Notes: generated by a model not told the origin, from the letters alone. Positions 35,736-46,464 are shown, counted from the first letter of the stretch. The stretch is 64,000 bases of DNA from Euonymus europaeus (GCA_963580455.1 OY756961.1:19883001-19947000); one strand, 5' to 3'. Numbers and translations are program-made.

Positions 35736-36320
35736 GAATAATAGTATGTTTCATGCTCGATTACGTGTTTTGTAATGTTAAAATCGGGTTAGAATACGAT
35801 ATATACCATGATTTTCAATATGAAAACCGAAACTTTGTTCTGCATTTTGATCATTGTTATTTCATGTTTTGATTTCGTATATGGTATGGTTGGAAAGCTC
35901 TCTGAACAAGCTTTCCAACGAGTATTTTTCCACATTTTTCTGACAAATGTATGAATTGTTATGATTTTTTGAACATTCATGATCGAAATTGTTCTTGGAT
36001 GAATTTTCTGGGTTACTTTTCTGGAAATTATGTGTTCTTGAACAGTTACAGTCGCGTAGAGACTGTGTGATGATCAAACATCAAAATTAAACACTCAAAA
36101 AATTTCGGAAAAATGCGAAACAAGATCTGGAAGTATTTTGGGCCAGGTTCGAAAAATTTTTGACCGGAAAACAGCCCTGGAAGGCGGCGCGTGAGGATCA
36201 CGCGCCAGGCGGAGCGCTCACGCGCCTTCCTCTTGGTCAACCGGGTCCTTTGACCCGGGTTTGACCTATCCATATGCGCGGGTCGGGTTTGACCCACGGG
36301 TTGACCCGCGCTCCATTTTT

Positions 36321-36351
<31 letters not shown>

Positions 36352-36597
36352 TTAAGCACGCGTTGACCAGATCGTTGACCGCGCGTGTAGTACACCGCGG
36401 GCTCTGATTGGCTTCCGGCTTTGTGGCGCGTGTGAGCGCGTGAAAGGTTAGAAAATGATTATTTTTTTTTCAGATGAATTATTTATTTATTTTCTAATTA
36501 TTAATGATTTTTCTGGAATTTTTTGAATTTCTGGAAAATTTTGTACATGTTATAATTAACTAATTTCTAAGTTAATTATTGTTTTATTTGATTATTT

Positions 36598-37036
36598 GTG
36601 TATGTAGTGGCTACACGAGCACAAATTATTCATTTATTGACATATAAGAAGAATGCATCGCATACAATTGCTGAGCATATAGATTATATGTTTTATTGGA
36701 TTCAAAATTTGTGGCATCGTGATGTTCATGAGTTCTTTCTTGAGCAACAACTTGAGATTGTGCTCAATGCTCTACCGGATGAATGGGAGTTTGTTCGTCA
36801 GGCGTTGAAACCACGGTTGAGTTTTTATTAACTTCAACACTCTCGCTGATGAGATACTGCTTGAGAGGGAGCGCCAGTATATCATTATGGGTATACGTCG
36901 AACAGGACGAAGCGCAAGGTCTCTGGAGCCTGCTGCTCGTTTTGTTCCATGGTATGAGGTGTATGAGCTTGGTGGACACAGTGATGATGACACGGATGAT
37001 GTGATAGCTGATCCTGATTATATACCTAGGATGTGA
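36598..37036 (+). pseudogene. Extra gag-like reading frame in the leader of the young copia element
   Basis: 36601-36831 encodes a UBN2/gag-like segment without an ATG near its start: HTIAEHIDYMFYWIQNL ... EQQLEIVLNALPDEWEFVRQAL. This aligns with the main Gag (MRQHLTVMSNMISELR ... EQQVQAVIRSLPRNWEHMRVNL). Directly after, in another frame, 36826-37036 reads FNTLADEILLERERQY (main Gag: FDEVARHVELEEDRLL) and ends in an acidic tail (GGHSDDDTDDVIADPDYIPRM) with a stop. The homologous Gag region is therefore represented across one frame change at about 36830. There is no zinc knuckle. A splice-acceptor-like tattatgtgtatgtag context precedes 36608. It could be a dead duplicate of gag, or an accessory product reached by splicing and frameshifting. 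Confidence 0.6.
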
Positions 37037-37477
37037 TATGTAGTCTTTCTATTATAGTATCACATTGAACATATTTCCAGTACATTTGATTATTTGCTTA
37101 TGTATGTACATATTTATGATCTTGATGTACATATTTGATGTGTTATTTAATTAAAAGCATGTTTCTTTTATGTAATTTATTAATTAGTTACATTAAATGA
37201 GCATGTATGGAAATATTTAAGATAGTGGGAGGTTTTAGGTTGGTAGATTTATGAGATAAATCTTACCTAATAACCAAAATGTTGCGCATGTTTAAATTAA
37301 ATAATAATAATTGGACTATGCTAACAGAAATTGATTGAATGTGTAACATTACTTTCGTTATTGTTGCATGTGTTAGATTATTATTAATTAATTTGGAAAT
37401 TTATGGCGAAACATTGTTTAAATAATTTGAATTGTACAAAATCCTAATTTAAGTAATTGTATCTATATATAGTTGAA

Positions 37478-40400
37478 ATGGCTGCAACAAAGAGCATTGT
37501 CGCTGATTTGAACCATGGAGACAAACTGAATGAAAAGAATTACGATGTCTGGCATCGTAAGATTCAGTATCTCCTGGAAGAGCAAGACATGTTGGAATTA
37601 ATTACACAACCCATGGCTGAACCTGAACAAGGCAACACTGCTCAACATAGGCGTGATATGGAAGCATATCAGGCCTATAAGCGCAAAGATCGTGTGGCTC
37701 GCATTTTGATGTTGAGCAGCATGAAGAATGATATAATGCTGCGCTTTGAGAGGTATCGTTCAGCTCAAGCAGTTTGGGATGCTGTTAAGCTCCAGTATGG
37801 TGGAACTTCAACAACAAGGTTGCGTCAGTTAACCCTCAAGTTCGATGGTTATAAGAAGCGCCAAGATCAAACCATGAGGCAGCATCTAACGGTCATGTCT
37901 AACATGATCAGTGAACTGAGGTCTGCTGGGCATGAAATGACTGATGAGCAGCAAGTTCAAGCTGTGATTCGCTCTTTGCCAAGAAATTGGGAACACATGC
38001 GTGTTAACCTTACCCATAACGACAACATCAAGACATTTGATGAAGTCGCTCGTCATGTTGAGCTTGAGGAAGATCGTCTTCTCTCTGAGAAGCCTGATAA
38101 TGAAGCTTTCTTGACTGAGTCCAAATCGCGAGGAGCACAAGGCTCTGGACGCAAGAAGTGGAAGGGTAAAGGAAAGACTTTCCATAAAGGCAAAGGAGGA
38201 AATGAAGCTAGTACTAGTGGACACAAGCGCAAGCGTGGGAAACGCGGCGGCAAGAAAGGCAGAAACAACAATTGTTTCAATTGTGGCAAACCTGGTCACT
38301 TTGCTCGTGATTGCACTGAGCCAAAGGTATTGTTTGCACAAATTTGTCCCTCTAACTTATATGTTAGTAGTTGTTTAATGCTTGCTGAGACTGTTCCTTT
38401 TTGGACTGTAGACTCAGGAGCAACCGACCACATAACAAGGGACCGAACAAACTTTGTGGAATTTCGTCGAATTCCTAAAGGAAGTAGGAGTATTTACATG
38501 GGGAACAATGCTTCCGCTGATGTGCTTGGGATCGGTACCTGCAAGCTAGAGCTGCGGGGTGGTCGCACATTTTACCTTCATGATGTGCTCTACGCTCCTG
38601 AAGTTCGACGAAATCTTGTTTCTGTTATTGTCTTATTAGAACTAGGTTTTGAGCTTCAGTTTGTTAAAGGTTGTGTAAAAGTATTTCTGGACAACGTTTA
38701 TTATGGTTCTGGCTATATAATGGATCGTTTTATGGTATTAGATACCACTAACATTGTAGTTAATAACTATCCATCTATCTATGTTGTTGATAAGTCCAGT
38801 GCTGTTCCTAATACTGAAAGTATTTTATGGCATGCTAGATTAGGACACATTGGGCAAGACCGATTAAATAGATTGGCACGAGCAGATCTCTTGGGATCAC
38901 TCGCCAAAGTAGAATTGCCCACATGTGAGCATTGCCTAGCTGGAAAAGCAACTAGATTACCATTTGGCAAAGCCAAAAGAGCCATTAGTCCATTACAGCT
39001 TATTCATTCAGACATTTGTGGACCACTGAATGTGAGGGCTAGGCATGGTGCCGACTATTTCATCACTTTTATAGATGATTTCACACGTTTTGGTCACGTT
39101 TATTTGATTTCTCATAAGTCTGATGCATTGGATTGCTTCAAACAATATACTAATTTGGTAGAGAATCAATTAACCATGAAGATCAAAACTTTAAGGACCG
39201 ATCGAGGTCGTGAATATCTATCTGATCAATTTAAAAGTTTTTGTGATGAAAAGGGTATAGCTCGACAGCTAACTATTCCTTATACTCCGCAACAAAATGG
39301 AGTTGCAGAAAGGAGGAATAGGACCCTATTAGACATGGTTAGGTCGATGATGGCGCAAGCTAATTTACCTATTTCCTTTTGGGGAGATGCGTTATTAACT
39401 GCTGCATACGTACTTAATCGTGTTCCCTCTAAATCTGTCTCATCCACCCCATATGAATTATGGAATGGCAATAAACCTAATTTAGGAAATTTGCATCCTT
39501 GGGGGTGTGCAGCTTACATTCATAATAATTCTCATCAATATGGGAAACTTGGTCCTAGGGGGAAGAAGTGTATTTTTATTAGATACTCAGAAACCTCCAA
39601 AGGATTTGTTTTCATTGGTGAAAAAGCTGATGGGAGCGTGACAGAACGTGAGTCCCGAGATGTCATTTTCTTAGAAGAGGACTTTCCTGTGAGAGGTGAG
39701 GTCAATAAAGATTTTCAATTATATGAAAATCAAGAAAATGGCGCCCCAACCGCAGTTGAGGGATTAGAGAACACTCTTAATCCTCCCGTGGAACGTGGGA
39801 GCGACATGGTGCTTGATCCGACTCCTATGGAGCAAGATCATGAGCAATCTCAACCTCGTCGAAGCATCCGTGAACGTATCCCACGTCGTCGATTTGAGAT
39901 TGAGGGGGAAGCATTCATGATTGCCCCACAGGATGATGAAGAGCCACAATCGGTAAAAGAGGCTCTATCTGGTCCTCAGGCTAAGGAATGGAGTAAAGCT
40001 ATGGAAGAAGAAATGGAGTCAATGAACGCTAATCAAGTCTGGGATTTGGTTGATCTACCGCCAAGGCGAAAATCCATTGGAAATAAATGGATTCTCAAAA
40101 TTAAACGTAAGGCGGATGGGTCCATAGAAAGATATAAGGCTCGACTAGTAGCAAAAGGCTACACACTAGAAGAGGGAATTGACTATGAAGATACATTCTC
40201 ACCTGTTGTGAGAATTACTTCTGTTCGCCTCGTTCTAGCTATAGTTGCATATATGGACTTAGAATTATTCCAAATGGACGTAAAAACTGCTTTTCTCAAT
40301 GGAGAACTAGATGAAGAAATCTATATGGATCAACCTTTGGGTTTTGAATCTAAAGGAAAAGAGCGCAAAGTTTGCAAGCTCAAAAGATCTATATATGGTC

Positions 40401-41509
40401 TCAAGCAAGCATCTAGGCAATGGAACATCAAGTTTCATCAAGCAATCCAAAAGAATGGATTTACGATGATGGATGAGGACCATTGTGTGTATTTAAAACG
40501 TTCAAGTGATGGTTTTGTAATTTTGTCCTTATATGTCGATGACATTCTAATAGCTGGAAACAAAAAAGAGATGATTGATACCACTAAAAAGTGGTTATCG
40601 TCCAACTTTGAAATGAAAGACATGGGTGAGGCTAGCTACGTGCTTGGTGTGAAGATCATTAGAGATCGCGCTAAAAGGCTTTTGGGTTTATCTCAAGAGA
40701 CTTACATCAAAAAGATGTTGGAGCGCTATCACATGCAAGATAGCAAGCCGATGGATACTCCTGTTGAAAAGAGTTTGAGCCTAAGTCTTGATATGTGTCC
40801 CAAGACTCTAGAAGAGATAGAAAAGATGTCCAGAGTACCTTATGCCAGTGCTGTCGGGAGTCTGATGTATGCAATGATGTGCACACGTCCTGACATATGT
40901 TATGCTGTTGGTTTGGTCAGCCGATATCAATCAAATCCTGGTCAAAAGCACTGGATGGCAGTCAAGAGGATTCTGCGGTATCTGAAAGGAACTTCAGACT
41001 ATATGCTATGTTATCAAGGGAAGAAGGATTTGCGCTTGATAGGTTACTCCGATGCTGATTGGGGAGGAGACGTTGATCAGTGCAAATCAACTTCAGGATT
41101 TACTTTCTTGCTAAATGATAGTGCAATACTATGGAGTAGCAAAAAGCAATCTTGTGTAGCCTTATCCACTATGGAGGCTGAATACGTAGCTTGTTCCGCA
41201 GCAACTCAAGATGCTGTTTGGTTAAAGAGTTTCCTGCAGCACTTAGAAATTGTCAAAACAGCATCAGAACCTGTGACAATTTTCTGTGATAACACTGCTG
41301 CATTGGCTGTTGCCAAGGATCCTAAATATCATGGAAAGACCAAACACATAAAGAAACGATATCACTATATTAGAGATGCAATTACTGACAAGGACGTGGT
41401 CCTAAAATACATTTCTACAAATGACATGGTGGCAGACCCACTCACCAAGCCTATAACAAGGGAAGTATTTATGAAACATGTAAAATCCCTAGGCATGTGT
41501 AGAATGTAA
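37478..41509 (+). CDS. Ty1/copia gag-pol polyprotein (intact)
   Basis: A 1343-aa frame from ATG at 37478. Domains by approximate residue: UBN2-type Gag 15-230; CCHC zinc knuckle CFNCGKPGHFARDC 266-279; aspartic protease FWTVDSGATDH near 308-318; GAG pre-integrase with LWHARLGHIG near 450; integrase with catalytic Asp in HSDICGP (about 510), Asp in RTDRGREYLS (about 574) and Glu in NGVAERRNRT (about 610); reverse transcriptase from about 850 with NKWILKIKRK and catalytic YVDDILIAG near 1019; RNase H with GYSDADWGG near 1189, STMEAEYVA and FCDNTAAL. Every catalytic motif is present and no stop or frameshift interrupts it. The start fits the typical gag opening (MAATKSIVADLNHGDKLN). Host LTR transcription and tRNA-Met priming are expected. 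Confidence 0.97.
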   Translation: MAATKSIVADLNHGDKLNEKNYDVWHRKIQYLLEEQDMLELITQPMAEPEQGNTAQHRRDMEAYQAYKRKDRVARILMLSSMKNDIMLRFERYRSAQAVWDAVKLQYGGTSTTRLRQLTLKFDGYKKRQDQTMRQHLTVMSNMISELRSAGHEMTDEQQVQAVIRSLPRNWEHMRVNLTHNDNIKTFDEVARHVELEEDRLLSEKPDNEAFLTESKSRGAQGSGRKKWKGKGKTFHKGKGGNEASTSGHKRKRGKRGGKKGRNNNCFNCGKPGHFARDCTEPKVLFAQICPSNLYVSSCLMLAETVPFWTVDSGATDHITRDRTNFVEFRRIPKGSRSIYMGNNASADVLGIGTCKLELRGGRTFYLHDVLYAPEVRRNLVSVIVLLELGFELQFVKGCVKVFLDNVYYGSGYIMDRFMVLDTTNIVVNNYPSIYVVDKSSAVPNTESILWHARLGHIGQDRLNRLARADLLGSLAKVELPTCEHCLAGKATRLPFGKAKRAISPLQLIHSDICGPLNVRARHGADYFITFIDDFTRFGHVYLISHKSDALDCFKQYTNLVENQLTMKIKTLRTDRGREYLSDQFKSFCDEKGIARQLTIPYTPQQNGVAERRNRTLLDMVRSMMAQANLPISFWGDALLTAAYVLNRVPSKSVSSTPYELWNGNKPNLGNLHPWGCAAYIHNNSHQYGKLGPRGKKCIFIRYSETSKGFVFIGEKADGSVTERESRDVIFLEEDFPVRGEVNKDFQLYENQENGAPTAVEGLENTLNPPVERGSDMVLDPTPMEQDHEQSQPRRSIRERIPRRRFEIEGEAFMIAPQDDEEPQSVKEALSGPQAKEWSKAMEEEMESMNANQVWDLVDLPPRRKSIGNKWILKIKRKADGSIERYKARLVAKGYTLEEGIDYEDTFSPVVRITSVRLVLAIVAYMDLELFQMDVKTAFLNGELDEEIYMDQPLGFESKGKERKVCKLKRSIYGLKQASRQWNIKFHQAIQKNGFTMMDEDHCVYLKRSSDGFVILSLYVDDILIAGNKKEMIDTTKKWLSSNFEMKDMGEASYVLGVKIIRDRAKRLLGLSQETYIKKMLERYHMQDSKPMDTPVEKSLSLSLDMCPKTLEEIEKMSRVPYASAVGSLMYAMMCTRPDICYAVGLVSRYQSNPGQKHWMAVKRILRYLKGTSDYMLCYQGKKDLRLIGYSDADWGGDVDQCKSTSGFTFLLNDSAILWSSKKQSCVALSTMEAEYVACSAATQDAVWLKSFLQHLEIVKTASEPVTIFCDNTAALAVAKDPKYHGKTKHIKKRYHYIRDAITDKDVVLKYISTNDMVADPLTKPITREVFMKHVKSLGMCRM

Positions 41510-42638
41510 TATGCGATTAGGATGCTTGCAGTTTGTTGAATAAATTAAATGTTTTCTACATATTATTCAACGTTTATTTTACGGTATATACTGTAAGAGT
41601 ATAGTTGTACAATTCAATAAGGTATGTTGATAGACAAAGATTGGCTCACTCACACGAGCAATCGCCTCTAGCGCTTGTCAAGCGAGTAGAGATGAGACTA
41701 TTTGAGTTATAGCGCTTGATTAGCGACTTGAGCGCAATGGGAGCGAATTTAATTCAAAGTCATCAATTTGGAGTCGCCTTGGTTAGGACCAAGATGAGAT
41801 TCTTAAATAAGAGAATCGACATGAATGAATCCCCGCCATTCATGAGTCTATATGATAAAAGCCGAGTGTGAAGTTAGTCATCTGACACTTTAAAAGTGAG
41901 TAGATGAGAAGTTCAGGTTTGGCGCCTATGATTTGGTGACAAGACTAAGACTCGTATGGTATATTACCTCTAATGAGGAGAGCAATGACATACATTCTTT
42001 GTCTTAAGAATAGAAGAGAGAAGCTCTGCCATAGCATGCATTTCATACTGCATGTGCTAGTCGACCTATTTGGAAGTGAAAGAATGGATCCCTACTTCTT
42101 CACTGTGTGAGTCCCAGAGAGATCTAGACATAGATCTCAATACTTTACCCTTTGCAACTTTAGACTATATCATGATGTGATGTATTAATGTTTGCTACCT
42201 TAAGGGTGTATCCTATGGTCATGGAATGATTCGACATAAAGGTGCACTCCTAGGAAAGCGAGTTAATTCAGATCTAATTGATATGAGGGCGAAAGAAAGA
42301 ACATTTTTTTTGGATTTACACCTATTGCTTGTATTTACCGGCCGGGATCATCTCGCTCAAAGGAGTTTGATATGATTTAGAATACTTGTAATTGTTGTGA
42401 TGGATTGAGTATAGAATTCTTGAGGGATTGAATAATACTCAATTATGTGTGATTCAAAATGTTTGGGGTATATAAGTACACTTTCATGAATAATTATATT
42501 TTGAGGTTGATGTCTCTAATATGGCCTGTATGAGGTTTCTATATTAGAGCTCCCAATATCTGTGTGCTTCAGGTCGCACAGTCCGTTCACCTGTATGAAT
42601 GATTTCTTATGCAAGTATAAAGTCCAGCCCATCATGGG

Positions 42639-42649
42639 CGAGTGGGAGA
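42639..42649 (+). other. Polypurine tract of the young copia element
   Basis: cgagtgggaga lies immediately before the 3' LTR. It is in the loop of an inverted repeat whose arms are 42621-42640 and 42669-42687 (one indel and one mismatch). Confidence 0.8.
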
Positions 42650-42982
42650 TGTTGGACTTGGGCTGGGTCGCCCATGAGGGCTAGACTCAGCCCAACCCAT
42701 TTACTTGGGAGTTGAGGCAGTTGTCTTGGAGACAACTGCTCTCAACTGCCAATATACGTTAAACGTATATTGGCAAGGAAAAACAGAGGAAGAGTTTCTT
42801 CCAAGAAGATTACTTCTCCAGTTCCTAAAACAAAAGAATCAAGGGTGTTCGTACTGTGAAATCTATCTCGGTTCTAGTAATCGGAGTTACGAGTTGAAGC
42901 ATTGGAACCTACTACGATCCTGTCAAATTTGTCGTACCGATCAAGAAACAAGTAAGTGTTTCTTCTTCCTATCGAATCAACA
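42650..42982 (+). repeat. 3' LTR of the young copia element
   Basis: 333 bp. No difference from the 5' LTR was found when compared line by line. It is followed by the cagat target duplication. Confidence 0.95.
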
Positions 42983-43428
42983 CAGATAATGGATCTCATT
43001 CTTCTTTGCCTTGGATAGATCAACGTGCTACATCAATGAAGTTAATAGTAAGCCTCAGATTTAGACTTCATGTAATTACTATCACATAACATGACACATA
43101 ATAAAAGGTCATTCAGGAACTCAATGACATAGGATCACAAAGAACATGTTGGCCAGGGGACTATACTTATCAGCTTACGTACTGTCATCAGGACACTTCA
43201 GGAACTCCAACACCAAGTGTGCTTTTGGAGCGATTTCTCAGTTGTGTATCAACTGACTTCTACCTCTATTTGAAGTTTTTGAGGGAAAAGAATGTTAGTA
43301 TTCACTTGGTATGCCGCCAGGCCCTCCACAAATGTTCATGTGGGCATGTAATGATTTTGACTATCTATCTATTTAGACTTGTCCTTAAAAGTGATCTCAG
43401 CCACCACGCATATTCTAAAGAAATCTAC

Positions 43429-43832
43429 TTTGCTGAAAACAAAGGATCCAGAGCTTGCTCTTCCACAAGTTGCTCCACAGTATCAAGAGCAGGTCCAGCC
43501 TGAAAAGAGAATACGAGCAGCATTTCCATCACAGACAAACAGCAATGCAGTCCAAAAACATTTAACAAGAAAATGCATGGCAATAATAGATAATTCTTTA
43601 GGGTGAGAAGCTATATCATCACAGCAATAAATTAACTATGTCTCACTCTTTCCTCACACAGATGACTAATTCACCGATTTTGAAAAAGCCAGGGAACCCT
43701 CTTAATGAACTAACATGGACCTCTCACCATCAGTTTAAAAAAATCCACATAGAAGTAAACGTTACAAGTGTCAAAAGGTTATGACAATAGAAACGGTACC
43801 TGTGTTTCAAAGAACAAAGACTCGAACTCTTC
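43429..43832 (-). CDS. Candidate exons of an unidentified minus-strand gene (part 2)
   Basis: Minus strand 43832-43800 (EEFESLFFETQ) is bounded by an acceptor (gactattgcag) and donor (CACAG/gtaccg). 43499-43429 (AGPALDTVEQLVEEQALDPL...) is bounded by ttctcttttcag and GCAAA/gtagat. Joined in phase they give an acidic open stretch of about 34 residues. I do not recognise the family. The upstream side is cut by the old copia element at 43867 and the downstream side by the young one at 42987. Chance open frames cannot be excluded. Confidence 0.3.
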
Positions 43833-43871
43833 CTGCAATAGTCAAAAGAGGCATACCTGATACGTGAACAA

Positions 43872-44476
43872 TGTTGGAAATTTTTTAATAGAAATTAGAT
43901 GGGAATGAAATGTTTTTTCATTAGTTATAAATGTGTAACTTATGGCAAAAAAATATTGTAGGTTATAATATATGTAACCTACAAGTTATTTGATTTTATA
44001 GTTTTTATGACATTCATTTGTAATTGATTTTTGATTCTATATAAAGAGAGAGTCAATTTTGTAATGTAGAGAATACTTGGAGACTTATTTTCTTCTCATT
44101 TCTCCTCATTCCTTCTCATCTTGTGTCCACTCCTGAGAGAGAGTACTAAGATACTTGGTTCGCTGTTATACCATTGGTTTGTGGTTTCAATATTGTGTGA
44201 TCAAGTAGACCTGTGATGCGATATTGCACGATAACTGCAAGCACTGTGGGAGGCACACAATAAATCACTTTAAGGTTAGAGGTCCAACCTCGCCTTGATC
44301 TCTCCTTGTTCTACTATTTGTAAGAATTTTTGATTTCTCTATATTATAATTTCTTTGTAATTTGTTCATCTTTAATTTTTAGTCAATCTATTATATTTAT
44401 CTATATTTGGAGCATACTTGATGGTTTTGTTGCTTTAGTATTGTGATCCAAATTATCCAAACAGCGGATTCCAACA
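43872..44476 (+). repeat. 5' LTR of the old copia element
   Basis: TGTTGGAAATTTTTTAATAG ... GGATTCCAACA, 605 bp. It contains a probable TATA region (gattctatataaagagagag at about 44033) and the conserved block ggttcgctgttataccattgg. Confidence 0.85.
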
Positions 44477-44550
44477 ATCTTAAAGCGATTTACTTCCAAT
44501 AAAGTTTATATAATTTGCATTTTATGATATATATGTTTGACGATAATGAT

Positions 44551-44581
<31 letters not shown>

Positions 44582-44692
44582 CTTGAATTTGTGAATTTGT
44601 GTAATTGTGTCGTCATATATTTCGATAAAATTGCATCATATGTGTTATTTAATTGGTTGAATGCAGTTTAGGGTTATAATTCTAAAGGCACA

Positions 44693-46464
44693 ATAATAAT
44701 AGGGGGATTTACCAATAAGTCCTTTAACAAAAATATGTATTTCATTCACTACCTTCAATTTTTTAATTTTTCATAACATCCTTTAAATAATTATGGACAA
44801 AACTACCCATATTGTGGATGACATATGCTGACATCATCATATTCTTGTTATTTTTTTTCTTTTAAAAATTTTAAAACAGTTTTATCTCTCAAAATATAAG
44901 TCGGATTTTTTTTAAAAAAATAGATTCATAATCAGTACGAAAAACTCTTTCCAATGAGACCCATGGTCAATATGTTTTAATGTTCATTCGTCAAATCCTC
45001 TGAATGAACTCAAAGGATTTCTCAAAATTCACCAAAACCGATTAAATGAGTTTTCAAAATTAAACAAAAAAAATTCAAATGATTTCATAAAAATATATCA
45101 AAAAAATATAGAAGTTTTGAAAATCAAACAAAAAATAACCAAAAATTTCAGAGGATTTCACAAAATTTACCAAAATAAATCATAATTTTTTTGAAATTAA
45201 GCAAAAAAATTTAGAGGATTTCATAAAATATATAATAAAAATTAGAAGGATTTTTGAAAATCAAAGAAAAAATAACCCGAAACTCTAAATCCTAAACCCC
45301 AAAATCTTAAATCTCAAAATCCTAAATATTAAATCCTAATATCTTAAATCTCAAAATCCTAAACTTTAAACGCTAAATTCTAATCTTCTAAACTCTGGAC
45401 TTTTAAACTTTAAACCTTATAACCAGAAATCCTCTGAATTTCTCAGAAATCCTCTAAATTTCTCAGAAATCCTCTGAATGTTAACAGTTCTAGTTTTAAT
45501 TTTGAACAAAAAATCTTATAAGTAATTAAGAAGAATTTATAAAAATAAGAAGAAAATCATAAAATTTTATTAACTTATATTCCTAAACCCTAAATCTTAA
45601 ACCTTAAGTCCTAAACCCAAAATCATAAATAATAAATTATAATATCCTAAACCGCAAAACCTTATATCCTAAACTCTAAACACTAATATCTTAGATGGTC
45701 AGAGGATTTCTCAAATTTGTCAAGAATTCAGAGGATTTTACAAAACTCACCAAAACAATTTAGAAGAGTTTTTGAAATTATGCAAAAAAAAAAAATCAGA
45801 GGATTTCTTGCCCAGAATTCAGAGGATTTTCGCAAAAGTCACCAAAACGGCTAAAAATTGTTCTGGTATTTGATTTTGTTTGAAATATAAATTGAATTTT
45901 ATTATGATATTATTCTCATAAATTATTGATTTTGATTGTTAGTTAACAATGTAATAAAATATTGACATTTATATTGGATAATGTTTTGTTAATGCACAAA
46001 TGTTTAATTGTTGATTACGATAATATAGTGATTCACAAATTTTAATGCATATATACAGGTTACTAACTCAAGTAAATTTTGTGCATGTGAGTGCACTTGA
46101 TTTTTGAGAAAGAAAAAAAAAATTGGTTGATCACCTCTTCACTTTGATTCATCAAAAGTGAAAATATTAGTTTATTTTTAAAAACATATAGATAAAAATA
46201 CATGATTTCATCCGACTTTCTGAGATTGTATTAATATTTATTTTATTATAATAATTATTTTCCAAATAAATATCAATCATATATTAATAAAAATAAAGAT
46301 AAGTTTAAATGAGGGTAGAGTAAAATTGTCATTAAATAAGGTTAAAATTTAAAGTTGTCCTTATTGAATTAAACTCAAATAATTGAGAATGTATTGGGCT
46401 ACAAACTTTTCAAAAATAATAAAGTCCATATAAATGACTTATCACCAAATAATCCATAATAATA
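44693..46464 (+). mobile_element. Non-autonomous Mutator-like element, copy A
   Basis: The element is 44702-46455 (1754 bp) with 9-bp direct repeats ataataata at 44693-44701 and 46456-46464 (low complexity, but exact). Ends are imperfect inverted repeats: GGGGGATTTACCAATAAGTC at the left, and GGATTATTTGGTGATAAGTC when the right end is read on the other strand. Inside are degenerate tandem units built on tcagaggattt.a.aaa and a stretch of telomere-like phrases (aaaccctaaa / aatcctaaa variants, 45275-45420 and 45580-45690). No protein-coding frame is visible. A second copy with a different 9-bp duplication lies inverted at 60937-62799, which confirms the family. Confidence 0.85.

Larger units (their letters stand above)
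35384..42987 (+). mobile_element. Complete, young Ty1/copia retrotransposon
   Basis: The element is 35389-42982 (7594 bp), flanked by a perfect 5-bp target duplication cagat (35384-35388 and 42983-42987). Its two 333-bp LTRs look identical over their full length. In order: 5' LTR, primer-binding site, long leader with an extra gag-like frame, one uninterrupted gag-pol frame, about 1.1 kb of 3' non-coding DNA, purine tract, 3' LTR. All parts needed for transposition appear present, so it is a candidate for an autonomous, recently active element. I did not assign a named copia lineage. Confidence 0.95.

Noticed and set aside
35444..35872. Open frame through the copia LTR (and again at 42705-42989)
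   Set aside because: It is LTR sequence, has no ATG at its start and no known domain; it is repeated only because the LTR is repeated.
45275..45690. Interstitial telomere tract
   Set aside because: The aaaccctaa-like phrases are degenerate, never form a perfect array, and are internal to a transposon that occurs twice; not a telomere fusion.
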